The notes under the pieces are model-generated. The model ran no database searches, was not told the DNA's origin, and worked only from the letters and a program-made list of their open reading frames with translations. DNA of 64,000 bases from Desulfopila inferna (GTDB taxonomy: Bacteria; Desulfobacterota; Desulfobulbia; Desulfobulbales; Desulfocapsaceae), in NCBI RefSeq assembly GCF_016919005.1, contig NZ_JAFFQE010000002.1, positions 434,001-498,000 on the forward strand. Reading direction: 5' to 3'. The position numbers and the translations under genes were made by a program. Positions 25,630 to 35,329 of this stretch are shown here, one piece after another (the stretch's first letter is position 1; each line of letters opens with the position of its first letter).

Positions 25630-26799
25630 TCACCTGGACCTCTCCTCGATGCTGCGATAATGTAACCCGGTGGGTCCTGTATATTCGGCACGCGGACGAA
25701 TCAGACGATTATTGCTCCATTGTTCAAAGATATGCGAGGTCCAGCCCACGGTCCGGCTGATAGCAAAAATCGGGGTGAATAATTCAACGGGCAGCCCAAT
25801 GGCACTGTAGAGGGATGCACTATAAAGATCGACATTTGGAAACACTTTCGTTTTTTCTACAACTACTCGCTCTATTTCACGTGTTATTTCATAATTCTTT
25901 ATATTACCGGTCAGCCTGGTTATTGAACAGGCATGCTTGCGGAGAACGTCAACCCGTGGATCTTCACAGCGATAGACACGATGACCGAATCCTGGAATCT
26001 TGATGTTGTTCGCGAGCTTGTCCAGGATCACACCTATAGCCCGGGAGGGCTCGCCAATCTCCTCGATCAACTGCATAACTTCCATGTTGGCACCACCGTG
26101 CAGTGGTCCTTTGAGAGTGCCGATAGCAGAGGTAACCGAAGAATAAATATCGGACATCGTCGCCGAGGTCACCCTGGCAGCAAAGGTGGAAGCATTCAAT
26201 TCATGGTCGGCATGGAGGATAAGGGCCACGTCAAAAGCCCGTTCGATGACCGGATCCGGTTCCCGGCCCTGCAATGTGTAGAGAAAGTTATAAGCGATGC
26301 CGTGTCCCGGAATCGGCTTAATCGGCTCCAGCCCCTGGCGCAAACGCTGATGCGCCGCAATCAGGAGGGGAATGCGCAAGGTGAGGCGCTGAGCCTTGCG
26401 AAGACTTGCATCGAGGCGGGTATTGCCGCTATCAGGATCCCAATGTCCCAAAGACGACACAGCCGTTCGGATCACCTCCATGGGTGTCGCAGCCTTAGGG
26501 AACATGCGCAGTATCATGGTCGTTTCCACAGGCAGGGACATCGATCCGGTAAAACCGTCAAGAAACGCTTTGAATTCGGTAGTTCGAGGCAGGCATCCAT
26601 ACCAAAGCAGATAGGCGACTTCTTCAAATGTGCTTTGTGCTGCCAGATCGAGCACATCGTAACCTCGATATACAAGACGGCCTTTGTTGCCATCTATAAA
26701 ACAAATCTCAGAACTACAGGCGACTATTTCGGCAAGACCGCCTTCGCTTTGCCTTTTTGTCTCCTGCAGTGCTGGCACTTCTTCAAAAGTCGTCTTCAC
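25630..26799 (-). CDS. gltA: Citrate synthase
   Basis: A 389-residue citrate synthase (oxaloacetate plus acetyl-CoA to citrate), close in length to the dimeric Gram-positive/2-methylcitrate-synthase-like type. Catalytic features: HADHELNAST (first catalytic His), GPLHGGAN, PGFGHRVY (second His) and FPNVDLYSA (Asp). The start is a GTG at 26799 with AGGAG about ten bases upstream. A methylcitrate synthase activity cannot be excluded from sequence alone; no prp genes are nearby. Transcribed as a single gene ahead of the ATP-grasp operon with about 240 bp between. Confidence 0.92.
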   Translation of the reverse strand: MKTTFEEVPALQETKRQSEGGLAEIVACSSEICFIDGNKGRLVYRGYDVLDLAAQSTFEEVAYLLWYGCLPRTTEFKAFLDGFTGSMSLPVETTMILRMFPKAATPMEVIRTAVSSLGHWDPDSGNTRLDASLRKAQRLTLRIPLLIAAHQRLRQGLEPIKPIPGHGIAYNFLYTLQGREPDPVIERAFDVALILHADHELNASTFAARVTSATMSDIYSSVTSAIGTLKGPLHGGANMEVMQLIEEIGEPSRAIGVILDKLANNIKIPGFGHRVYRCEDPRVDVLRKHACSITRLTGNIKNYEITREIERVVVEKTKVFPNVDLYSASLYSAIGLPVELFTPIFAISRTVGWTSHIFEQWSNNRLIRPRAEYTGPTGLHYRSIEERSR

Positions 26800-27600
26800 T
26801 GCCGGTCTTCTCCTATAGTTGAATTAGCAGTTTTTTTCCAGGACAGCCGAGACTTGCACATTCCTTGCCAAAACTTCTCTAAATATCTATTTAACTGTAT
26901 ATCTGATCTTAATCGATTTAACGATTCCAAAATATATCAATCTTTGGGGAGAATAGGAATGTCAGTTCGTACTAGCTGAGAACTGTGTAATTCCGCTATG
27001 TTTTCCTACATATTCCCGTATTCTCCTGCCGAAAATATTCAAACAGAGTCCCCATGAATTCCTGGTAGTTCATTGATTCTACAGTACAAAAGATGATACC
27101 TCCAGGCACCCATCTGAGAGTGAATCAACTTTAAAAGAGGAAAACAACTTCCTAAAAAACGCTATATGACATAATTAACAGAACTCCATTTCCGAAGCTG
27201 ATTACCCCTAATCCTCAGTTCAAGGTCGGGACTGCTCTTTTCACGGGTCTCTGCAGACCGGGCGGCTGCAGCGAAGCCCCCATGGACGGGTTTATGGCGT
27301 CCCGATGAAAAGAGCAGTCCCGGCCTGGGCCATGTGGTACTGAGTTTCAGGGGTAATCAGATTTCCGAATGAGGTGTCTTGTGGAAAGAAGCTCGGGCTA
27401 ACTTTTCCTGCATGCAATTTGTTTAGGAGATGAAGGGTTAGGAAGCCATTTTTGCGGAATGAAATTTGGTTGGTATTTTTTGTCTTCCTGATACCTCCGG
27501 ATTCCGAATCAGGCAAGACTTGCCCGGTCCATCAGGATTCGACAGCATGCCGAAAAGGCATCGCCATCAATCTTACCGATCTGCATTCGTACGATGAAGG
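26800..27600. other. Gene-free interval with a complete family C repeat
   Basis: Eight hundred bases without a convincing gene. The only clear structure is the 163-bp repeat at 27198-27360, followed near 27490 by a CTCCGGATTCCG fragment of family D. No promoter was identified with confidence for either flanking minus-strand gene. Confidence 0.5.
27198..27360. repeat. 163-bp family C palindromic element
   Basis: Perfect 12-bp terminal inverted repeats CTGATTACCCCT / AGGGGTAATCAG. Inner inverted segments CGGGACTGCTCTTTTCA occur on both sides, so the whole element can fold into one long hairpin. No open frame. A matching internal piece (GGGTTTATGGCG, GATGAAAAGAGCAGTCC) recurs at 48802-48858 and a short version at 15646-15701. 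Confidence 0.8.
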
Positions 27601-28056
27601 TCAGCTACGATAGGGGTTCATCACCAGGGTCGGACAGGGAGCATTCTTGATGACACGCTCGGCAACGCTGCCAAGAAGGACCTTTTCCATTCCCCTCCTG
27701 CCGTGCGTTCCGATGATGATCAGATCGGCCTGTCGCTCCATGGCATAGTTGATGATTTCATCGACCACGTAGCCAAAGGAAACCTTGCTGCTGCATTCCT
27801 TCCGGCATTTGCCTGCGACCCTGCCGGTCATTTTCTCCAGCAGCTTCTTCGCCTCCTCGACCCGGTAAGCATTAAGCTCCTCGTAGGAATATTCACCGAA
27901 TACCATTTCTCCCATGGTGCCGTATTCGAATTCCACGCCATGAAAAAAGCTTAAACCACTGTCCAGTCTGTTAGCCATATCGACGGCGTACTCCATCAGT
28001 TTCTCTGTGTGCCGGTCAAGGTCCACCGGCACGACTATATGATTGATGTCCTGCAT
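27601..28056 (-). CDS. Universal stress protein (UspA family)
   Basis: A 151-residue cytoplasmic Usp domain. It has the start HIVVPVDLDRHTEKLMEYA and the ATP-binding type motif IIGTHGRRGMEKVLLGSVAERVIKNAPCPTLV (G-x2-G-x9-G-S pattern), so nucleotide binding is expected. A GGAGGG ribosome-binding site precedes the ATG. It is separated from wrbA by about 190 bp on the same strand. The physiological trigger is not visible. Confidence 0.92.
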   Translation of the reverse strand: MQDINHIVVPVDLDRHTEKLMEYAVDMANRLDSGLSFFHGVEFEYGTMGEMVFGEYSYEELNAYRVEEAKKLLEKMTGRVAGKCRKECSSKVSFGYVVDEIINYAMERQADLIIIGTHGRRGMEKVLLGSVAERVIKNAPCPTLVMNPYRS

Positions 28057-28249
28057 ATTTTCCCTCCGCCCGATAAAAAATAACGGATTACCAGTGAAAC
28101 TCAGCCATAGATACCTCTGTTTCCGGCCATGTTATCCTCTCCAACACACCAGAAAAAACGACACCACCGTATATTCCATTTCTTTAAGTAAACCAATCTA
28201 CAGCGATGCCGGTGCAGGCGGAAATAAATGCCCGGCGCTCTCAGACCAT

Positions 28250-28855
28250 TCATCTAGCGGATTGCTTCTTCGCTATTTCCGCAACATGAGCCCCTTGAAA
28301 ACGGGCTATTATCAACTCATTTTCAGATGGTTGACGGCTGCCGTCGGTGTCAGCAAGAGTGCTCGCCCCGTAAGGTGATCCACCAGTGATTTCGCTCATA
28401 TTCATGAGTTCCTGACAGGAATAGGGTACCCCCACAATGATAAAACCAAGATGCAGCAGGGTGGTGTGAAAGGAGGTGATGGTGGTTTCCTGTCCACCAT
28501 GCTGGGTAGCGGTGGAGGCATAGACGCTGCCGACTTTGCCGATCAGCTTCCCGCTAAGCCACAGCCCCCCGGTTTGATCAAGGAAGTTGCGCATCTGCGA
28601 ACACATGTTGCCAAATCGCGTGGGTGTACCGAAGATAATGGCATCGTAGTCAGGCAATTCATCCACCGTGGCGATCGGAGCGTCCTGGTCAAGCTTGGCG
28701 CCGGCCTTCCTCGCAACTTCTTCAGGCATCAGCTCCGGCACCCGCTTTATGGTTACTTCAGTACCTTCTACCTGAGCGGCTCCTTCAGCCACCGCTTTTG
28801 CCATAGTTTCGACGTGACCATACATGCTGTAATAAAGAACAAGAATCTTTGCCAT
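28250..28855 (-). CDS. wrbA: NAD(P)H:quinone oxidoreductase WrbA
   Basis: A 201-residue flavodoxin-like FMN protein of the WrbA type that reduces quinones by two electrons. Visible are the FMN phosphate loop [35 protein letters not shown], the conserved [10 protein letters not shown] and the C-terminal [18 protein letters not shown]. Length and motifs match type IV NAD(P)H:quinone oxidoreductases across the protein. Together with the neighbouring UspA gene it suggests an oxidative or electrophile stress response, but no shared promoter is proven. Confidence 0.95.
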   Translation of the reverse strand: MAKILVLYYSMYGHVETMAKAVAEGAAQVEGTEVTIKRVPELMPEEVARKAGAKLDQDAPIATVDELPDYDAIIFGTPTRFGNMCSQMRNFLDQTGGLWLSGKLIGKVGSVYASTATQHGGQETTITSFHTTLLHLGFIIVGVPYSCQELMNMSEITGGSPYGASTLADTDGSRQPSENELIIARFQGAHVAEIAKKQSAR

Positions 28856-29055
28856 AGTGATCTCCTTATTTTCTCTGATGGTTCAGGACATCCGAATATG
28901 GGACTATCGGATGATAACCTTTTGCAGTTTTGACGCCGGTGCAATTTTCTGCTTATCAAAAAACCGATGATCCAGCTAAAAAATCATCGAGTTTGCCAAG
29001 ATGTTCCCACCATGAACAATAAACATAAATCCTTGTTTTACCATAAGACTTTATG

Positions 29056-30132
29056 TCATGAACTTAACATTCTCATAACTGCTTCAAGGGGTCCTCGCTT
29101 GAAGTGGGTCAGCCAAAGATGGCCGAAGACCGCTCCGCACAGGTAAAAGGTGGCTGTCGCTACAACCGCAAAAGCCAGGCTTTGTCCTTCAAGGCGGCCA
29201 ATAGCTTCCAGTATACCCAGGCCGACAATTACATGGGCCACGTAAAGCGTCAGCGAGAACCGGCCGGTTGCAGCTAGAGCGCGTATCCAGGCAGATCCGG
29301 GGCAGCGCTCTCCCAGGGCAATTGATGCGGCTATAACCGCGCAGGCGGTGCCCACCGCCGAGCAGAAGTAAAGCGGTGTGGGCGGCATCGGAGCGGTACT
29401 AAAAAAAGTGGTTATGATTTCTCCATTGATGGAACCGCTCATTGGTCCGCCATGAAAGGTAAGCCGGCTGAGAGCTTCAGCGGCAATGGCTACCGAAGCC
29501 CCCCAGAGAAATAAATGGCGGCATACGGCAGGATCACCTAGATCCCGGCGTCCGAGGATCATGCCGACAAGCAGGAAGGCAAGCCAGGGGAAGACCGGAT
29601 GGAAGCCATTGAAGAAAAGACTGCGAACCATCCCCGCAGGTGACCAGAAATTAATATACTCCAGGGATTTCCAGTTCCAGTCCGCCTCATAGTCCAGCAC
29701 GGAATAGAGAATGACGGATATTGCCACGATCAGGCCGCTGTATACCCAGAGCCTGAATGCGGGAGCGGCCAGTAAAAATGCAGCAAAAAAGAGATATAGG
29801 CCATAGAAATGCAGAATATCGGCAGGCCAGACAGAGGCATACAGCATGCCTGCGGCAAACAGAAACAGAGCACGCTTCAACAATATACGACGATCCCGGG
29901 CCAGCAGATCCTTGTCATTCAACAGCCGGGATTTACGGGAAAGCAGTGAAACTCCGACACCAGCCAGAACCACAAAGGTAGCGGCAACCCTGCCTTCAAG
30001 GAGTCCGATCAAGCTGACCAGCCAGTCCGGACCCTTGTCGGTTGCCCCCATCACGATCTTGTAATTGACCAGGATCATGCCAAAGACGGCAAGAGCACGG
30101 GCAATATCATAACCGATTATCCGCTGCTGCAT
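29056..30132 (-). CDS. DUF418/YeiB-like polytopic membrane protein
   Basis: A 358-residue inner-membrane protein with about nine to ten hydrophobic helices. It starts GYDIARALAVFGMILVNYK, the conserved beginning of the DUF1624/DUF418 (YeiB-like) family related to acyltransferases, and ends with HLWLTHFKRGPLEAVMRML, the typical DUF418 tail. It follows queF by 26 bp on the same strand and so may be the last gene of the copper efflux operon. A role in acetylating or otherwise modifying a sugar or lipid is possible from the family; no function is established here. Confidence 0.8.
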   Translation of the reverse strand: MQQRIIGYDIARALAVFGMILVNYKIVMGATDKGPDWLVSLIGLLEGRVAATFVVLAGVGVSLLSRKSRLLNDKDLLARDRRILLKRALFLFAAGMLYASVWPADILHFYGLYLFFAAFLLAAPAFRLWVYSGLIVAISVILYSVLDYEADWNWKSLEYINFWSPAGMVRSLFFNGFHPVFPWLAFLLVGMILGRRDLGDPAVCRHLFLWGASVAIAAEALSRLTFHGGPMSGSINGEIITTFFSTAPMPPTPLYFCSAVGTACAVIAASIALGERCPGSAWIRALAATGRFSLTLYVAHVIVGLGILEAIGRLEGQSLAFAVVATATFYLCGAVFGHLWLTHFKRGPLEAVMRMLSS

Positions 30133-30158
30133 GGTCCTCTCCCTGCTGCCTGGATCAG

Positions 30159-30626
30159 TTAACCGCGGCCACGGTAATTGGCAACCCCCTGTTCAGGAAG
30201 CCAGAGGCCTTGAGGAGGCTCTCCTGTCTGATAAAAGATATCAATAGGAATTCCGCCGCGCGGATACCAGTAACCGCCGATTCGCAGCCACTGAGGCTGT
30301 ATGCACTTGATCAGACGAAGAGCGATTGAAACGGTACAGTCTTCATGAAAAGAACCGTGGTTGCGAAAAGATCCCAGATAGAGCTTTAATGACTTGCTTT
30401 CCGCAAGCCAGTCGCCCGGCAGGTAGTCAATCATAATGTAGGCAAAATCCGGTTGGCCGGTTATCGGACAGAGAGAAGTAAATTCAGGGGCGGTGAAACG
30501 AACAATGTAAGCAACCCCTTTCTGCGGATTTTCCACCCTCTCCAGGACGGCCTTTTCAGGACTCTCCGGCATGGTGGTCTGAGTGCCAAGCTGACTAAGA
30601 TTTGTGTATATTGTTTCGGGGCTCAT
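30159..30626 (-). CDS. queF: NADPH-dependent 7-cyano-7-deazaguanine reductase QueF (type I)
   Basis: A 155-residue unimodular QueF, which reduces preQ0 to preQ1 in queuosine biosynthesis. Active-site features: Cys53 in [11 protein letters not shown] with the following Asp60, the QueF substrate motif [22 protein letters not shown], and the final [11 protein letters not shown]. It begins 1 bp after the cusA stop, so it is read with the metal efflux operon, an odd genomic context for a tRNA modification enzyme. No preQ1 riboswitch was found at the junction. Confidence 0.95.
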   Translation of the reverse strand: MSPETIYTNLSQLGTQTTMPESPEKAVLERVENPQKGVAYIVRFTAPEFTSLCPITGQPDFAYIMIDYLPGDWLAESKSLKLYLGSFRNHGSFHEDCTVSIALRLIKCIQPQWLRIGGYWYPRGGIPIDIFYQTGEPPQGLWLPEQGVANYRGRG

Positions 30627-30627
30627 T

Positions 30628-33600
30628 TCACTTTCCTTGTTTTTTCCTGATATCCCTCATATGCCAGAGGTAATATACCGCAGGCACCACCAGCAGGGTA
30701 AGCACCACGGCGCTCATCATACCACCCACCATGGGTGCTGCAATCCTGCTCATCACCTCGGTCCCGGTGCCGCTGCCGTACATGATGGGCAGCAATCCTG
30801 CTATGATGGCTGTTGCAGTCATGGCCTTCGGGCGCACGCGCAGGGCACCGCCTTCGATCACGGCGTCGTAGAGGTCCTGTTTGGTGAGCATATTGCCGGC
30901 AGCTGTGCTTTCCTCTTTTTTATGTTGCCAGCAAACATCCAGAAACACCAGCATAATCACGGATAATTCCGTGGCGACTCCGGCCAGGGCAATAAATCCC
31001 ACGCCCGCGGCCACCGAGAAGTTGTAACCTAGCAGATACATCAGCCAGACCGATCCAACCAGGGCGAAGGGCAGCGTGCCCATGATGATCGCCACTTCGG
31101 CAAAGCTCCGGAAGTTCATATAGAGCAGCACGACGATAATGGCCAGGGTCAGGGGTACCACATAGGTCAGCTTTTCCTTGGCGCGCAGCATGTATTCGTA
31201 CTGCCCGGACCAGCTGAGTGAGTAGCCCGGCGGCAGCTCGACCATGTCCGCTACCACCTGCTGAGCCTTTTCCACATAACTGCCTACGTCAACACCCTCG
31301 ATATCGACAAGGGTCCAGCCGTTGAGCCGGGCGTTTTCACTTTTGATCGCCGGCGGACCATCCTCGACGAAGATATCGGCCACATCGCCCAGGGTGATGC
31401 GCTGGCCGCTCATGGTGACGATGGGCAGAAGCGCGAGCTGCTCCGGCGAACTGCGATAGTCCTGGGGATAGCGGAGATTGACGGGATAGCGCTCCAGTCC
31501 TTCGACGGTCTGGGTGACGTTCATGCCGCCGATGGCGGTGGCCACCACCTGCTGCACATCGGCGATATTGAGGCCGTAACGGGCCGCTTCTTCACGCTGT
31601 ATATCCACCTTGATATAGCGGCCCCCTGCCACCCGCTCGGAATAGACCGAGGCGGTTCCCGGCACATCCTCAAGGACGGTCTCGAGCCGCTGGCCGATGG
31701 CCTGGATGGTCGACAGCTCGGGTCCCGCCACCTTGATGCCCACAGGAGTCTTGATGCCGGTGGCCAGCATGTCGATGCGGGTCTTGATGGGCATGACCCA
31801 GGCGTTGGTCAGACCCGGGAGCTTGACCAGGCTGTCGAATTCTTTCCTGAGGCTGTCGGTGGTCACACCCGACCGCCACTGCTCACGCGGCTTGAGCTGA
31901 ATAAAGGTCTCGATCATGGTCAGGGGCGCCGGATCAGTGGCAGTTTCAGCCCGGCCGACCTTGCCGAATACCGATACCACTTCGGGTACGGTTGCGATCA
32001 GCTTATCGGTCTGCTGCAACAGCTCGCGCGCCTTGCCTATGGAAATGCCCGGATAGGTGGTGGGCATATACATTAGGTCGCCCTCATCCAGGTTGGGAAT
32101 GAATTCGCTGCCGATCTTGTTGATAGGCCACAAACCGATGAGGATCACCACCACCGCCCCCAGCAGGACGCTTTTGGGAAAGTGCAAAACTCCCCGCAAT
32201 GCCGGCAGATAGATGGCAATCAACAGCCGGTTCAGGGGATTTTTATGTTCGGGCATAACCTTGCCGCGGATGAAATAGCCCATCAATACCGGCACCAGGG
32301 TAATGGCCAGCGCCGCGGAGGCCGCCATGGCATAGGTCTTGGTGAAGGCCAGCGGCGAAAACATCCGTCCTTCCTGGGCCTCCAGGGTGAAGACCGGCAC
32401 GAAGCTGACGGTGATGATGAGCAGGGAGAAGAACAGCGCAGGACCCACTTCGCAGGCCGAATCGGAGACGATCTGCCAGCGGTTTTCTCTGGTCAGCGGC
32501 GTACGTTCCATATGCTTGTGCATATTCTCGATCATAACGATAGCGCCGTCTATCATGGCACCGATGGCAATGGCGATGCCGCCTAGCGACATGATATTGG
32601 CATTGAGCCCCTGCATGTGCATGATGATGAAGGCGGTGAGGATGCCCACCGGCAGGCTGATGATGGCCACCAATGAGGAGCGGATATGGAAGAGGAAGAT
32701 CATGCACACCAATGCCACTACACCGAATTCCTCGAGCAGCTTATGCCAGAGATTGTTGACCGCCCGCTCGATCAAGGCACTGCGGTCATAGACCGATACC
32801 ACCTCGACACCCTCGGGCAATCCTGCCTGCAACTCCTTCAGCTTCTTTTTGACGCCGTCGATGGTCTTCAGGGCGTTTTCGCCGAAACGCATGACGATGA
32901 TGCCACCCACTGTTTCGCCCTGGCCGTTCAGCTCGGCGACTCCGCGGCGCATCTGCGGCCCTTCCTCCACCTCGGCCACATCCCTGATCAGTATCGGAGT
33001 ACCGTTGGCGTTCACGCCCAGGGGAATATTTTCTATGTTTTTGGCGCTTTGCAAATAGCCCGTGGCCCGCACCATATACTCGGCCTCGGCCATCTCCACC
33101 ACCGAGGCGCCGATCTCCTGATTACCCGCCTTGATGGCCATCTGGAGCTTGGAGAGGGGGATGCCGAAGGCCCGCAGCCTCTCGGGACTCACCTTGACCT
33201 GATACTGTTTGACCATGCCGCCGACCGAAGCGACCTCGGAAACCCCGTCAACCGTCTGCAGTTCATATTTGAGAAACCAGTCCTGCAGGGAGCGTAGATC
33301 GCTGATGTCGTGCTTGCCGCTGCGGTCGATCAGCGCATAGAGATAAACCCATCCCACCCCGGTGGCATCGGGTCCGAGCTGGGGGGAGGCGTTTTCCGGC
33401 AATGACGGCGCCACCTGGCTGAGGTACTCCAGCACCCGGCTCCTGGCCCAGTAAAGATCGGTGTCCTCGTTGAAAATCACGTAGACGTAGGAGTCGCCGA
33501 AAAAGGAATATCCTCTGACGATTTCCGCTCCCGGCACCGAAAGCATAGCGGTGGTCAGGGGATAGGTGACCTGGTCCTCCACCACCTGAGGGGCCTGGCC

Positions 33601-33762
33601 CGGATAGCGGGTCTTGATGATAACCTGGACATCGGACAGATCGGGGATAGCGTCAACCGGTGTATTCTTCAACGAATACAAGCCAATGCCTACTAATATC
33701 ACCGTTGCCAGCAGAACAAAAAAACGATTGCCGACCGACCAGCGTATAATGGATTTAATCAT
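30628..33762 (-). CDS. cusA: CusA-type heavy-metal RND efflux pump
   Basis: Inner-membrane RND transporter of 1044 residues driving export of Cu(I)/Ag(I) with proton motive force. It has the usual twelve-helix plan (first helix about 13-30, then periplasmic loop, and the block [15 protein letters not shown] to [10 protein letters not shown]). The periplasmic segment [19 protein letters not shown] and the [21 protein letters not shown] region closely resemble CusA/SilA rather than CzcA, which supports copper or silver over zinc/cobalt. [24 protein letters not shown] is present near the C-terminus. It lies 10 bp downstream of cusB. Confidence 0.95.
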   Translation of the reverse strand: MIKSIIRWSVGNRFFVLLATVILVGIGLYSLKNTPVDAIPDLSDVQVIIKTRYPGQAPQVVEDQVTYPLTTAMLSVPGAEIVRGYSFFGDSYVYVIFNEDTDLYWARSRVLEYLSQVAPSLPENASPQLGPDATGVGWVYLYALIDRSGKHDISDLRSLQDWFLKYELQTVDGVSEVASVGGMVKQYQVKVSPERLRAFGIPLSKLQMAIKAGNQEIGASVVEMAEAEYMVRATGYLQSAKNIENIPLGVNANGTPILIRDVAEVEEGPQMRRGVAELNGQGETVGGIIVMRFGENALKTIDGVKKKLKELQAGLPEGVEVVSVYDRSALIERAVNNLWHKLLEEFGVVALVCMIFLFHIRSSLVAIISLPVGILTAFIIMHMQGLNANIMSLGGIAIAIGAMIDGAIVMIENMHKHMERTPLTRENRWQIVSDSACEVGPALFFSLLIITVSFVPVFTLEAQEGRMFSPLAFTKTYAMAASAALAITLVPVLMGYFIRGKVMPEHKNPLNRLLIAIYLPALRGVLHFPKSVLLGAVVVILIGLWPINKIGSEFIPNLDEGDLMYMPTTYPGISIGKARELLQQTDKLIATVPEVVSVFGKVGRAETATDPAPLTMIETFIQLKPREQWRSGVTTDSLRKEFDSLVKLPGLTNAWVMPIKTRIDMLATGIKTPVGIKVAGPELSTIQAIGQRLETVLEDVPGTASVYSERVAGGRYIKVDIQREEAARYGLNIADVQQVVATAIGGMNVTQTVEGLERYPVNLRYPQDYRSSPEQLALLPIVTMSGQRITLGDVADIFVEDGPPAIKSENARLNGWTLVDIEGVDVGSYVEKAQQVVADMVELPPGYSLSWSGQYEYMLRAKEKLTYVVPLTLAIIVVLLYMNFRSFAEVAIIMGTLPFALVGSVWLMYLLGYNFSVAAGVGFIALAGVATELSVIMLVFLDVCWQHKKEESTAAGNMLTKQDLYDAVIEGGALRVRPKAMTATAIIAGLLPIMYGSGTGTEVMSRIAAPMVGGMMSAVVLTLLVVPAVYYLWHMRDIRKKQGK

Positions 33763-33772
33763 TGATAGACTC

Positions 33773-35326
33773 CTACTCCACCTTCATATCGTCGAGGCTC
33801 ATGTCGTCGATGCTTAAGTCATCAAGGCTCCTGGTATCTTCAGCTCCCGGAACATGCACGGCGGTAATCTCATACCGGTTTTCATCCTTTTTGGTCACCT
33901 CGACATGGAGCTCCCTGCCTTCCTGCAGCACCGTCAGATCGACATCGTCTGCCACCGTGAAATCCATGGTCATTTCCGGCCAGTCCCATTCATCGATGGC
34001 CTCGTGCGTAACATTGACCATGCGGTGATCGGCCATCACGGTATTGATGGTGGCCCTGGTCCAGACGCTTTGCGGTGGCGGCGGTTCTTCCGCATGGTAC
34101 ATGCGTTTGAAATCAGAGGTCTTGCTCGATTCAGAATCGATGAGAAACTGTGCCGACGTCACCACCTTATCGCCGGCAGAGAGTCCCGAGAGGATTTCGG
34201 CGGACTCCTCGTCGTAGCGGCCGACCTCGACATTGACCGACTTGAAATAGCCCTCGCCCAGATCCAGCACCACCCGGTTGGACCGCCCGGTGCGGATGAC
34301 TGCCTCCTTGGGGACCACCAGGGTCTCTTCGCCGCTTTCGGCATGGATAACTACTTGGGCGAACATATTGGGCTTGAGCAGATTATCTTCATTATCAAAT
34401 CTAAGCCGTACTGAAACGGTTCGTGTTTTGGGATCAAGGGTCGGATATATATAGTCAACCTCGCCCTGCCATTTTTTTCCCGGCAGGTAATCAAGGGTCA
34501 TGGTGACCGGTTGACCTACGGCGACACGGGAGGCCTGCCGCTCGAAAACTTCAGCATCAACCCAAACCTGATCCAGGTTACCGATAGACATGATGGTTGT
34601 GCCGGGGGTGACATAGAAACCTTCGCGTATATCGAGATTGTCGACCACACCGCCCTGGGGTGAAAAAAAGGTGACGGTCTGCTGTGCTTCCCCGGTTTTT
34701 TTCAATTCCTCGATTGCCTGTCCGGGGACGCGCAGGGCGGCCAGACGATTTTCGGCTGCCGTGACCAATCGATCTGCATTACGATCCATGGCGATGAGCA
34801 GCTCTTCCTGCGCATTGACGAGTTCCGGAGAATAGAGGTCATACAGCGGTTGTCCCTTTTTTACCGGATCACCGGAGGCCCTGACATACAATTTTTCGAC
34901 CCAGCCATTGACGCGCGGATGAATATGGACCAGCTGATCTTCATCGTAGCCGACATAGCCCACCGTCTGGATAAGGAACTTCAATTCCTCCAGGTGCGCC
35001 TCACCGGTGCGCACTCCGAGATTATTGACTACATCGGGAGAGATCCTGACCGTTCCGGGACCGGCATCCCCATCACCGCCGTCTTCCTCATAAACAGGCA
35101 CCAAATCCATACCCATAGGAGACTGGCCCGGCTCGTCTCTTCTGTAATTCGGATCCATCGGAGCAACCCAGTAGAGCGGTTCTTTCTCCCCCGATTCCAC
35201 TTCGGCCGTCTCTGAGCCTCCCGGTAGATTCAGCATACCGCTTACCTTGGGATATACCACAAAGGTGAGCAGAGAACCTATGACGGCTCCGATTATAAGC
35301 ACAATCACACCTGTACTTTTCTTCAT
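33773..35326 (-). CDS. cusB: CusB-type membrane-fusion protein with N-terminal metal domain and C-terminal CusF domain
   Basis: Periplasmic adaptor of 517 residues linking pump and outer-membrane channel. After a membrane anchor (about 7-25) comes a heavy-metal-binding domain (51-80: [12 protein letters not shown] then [11 protein letters not shown]), the barrel-sandwich/lipoyl and beta-barrel regions ([36 protein letters not shown]), and a C-terminal CusF-like chaperone domain at about 430-495. The last carries the Cu(I) motif WPEMTMDF and an upstream His. CusF is normally a separate protein; here it is fused. A short acidic tail repeats [13 protein letters not shown]-like units. It follows cusC by 4 bp. 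Confidence 0.94.
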   Translation of the reverse strand: MKKSTGVIVLIIGAVIGSLLTFVVYPKVSGMLNLPGGSETAEVESGEKEPLYWVAPMDPNYRRDEPGQSPMGMDLVPVYEEDGGDGDAGPGTVRISPDVVNNLGVRTGEAHLEELKFLIQTVGYVGYDEDQLVHIHPRVNGWVEKLYVRASGDPVKKGQPLYDLYSPELVNAQEELLIAMDRNADRLVTAAENRLAALRVPGQAIEELKKTGEAQQTVTFFSPQGGVVDNLDIREGFYVTPGTTIMSIGNLDQVWVDAEVFERQASRVAVGQPVTMTLDYLPGKKWQGEVDYIYPTLDPKTRTVSVRLRFDNEDNLLKPNMFAQVVIHAESGEETLVVPKEAVIRTGRSNRVVLDLGEGYFKSVNVEVGRYDEESAEILSGLSAGDKVVTSAQFLIDSESSKTSDFKRMYHAEEPPPPQSVWTRATINTVMADHRMVNVTHEAIDEWDWPEMTMDFTVADDVDLTVLQEGRELHVEVTKKDENRYEITAVHVPGAEDTRSLDDLSIDDMSLDDMKVE

Positions 35327-35329
35327 TTT

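Noticed and set aside
25389-25691. A 100-codon minus-strand open frame between citrate synthase and the ATP-grasp gene, ending in an ATGA overlap with the latter
   Set aside because: It overlaps the citrate synthase 3' end, contains a family B repeat fragment, and has no ribosome-binding site or recognisable domain; the overlap is probably chance.
25933-26979. A 348-codon open frame antisense to citrate synthase
   Set aside because: Citrate synthase motifs are intact on the minus strand and the antisense translation resembles no protein.
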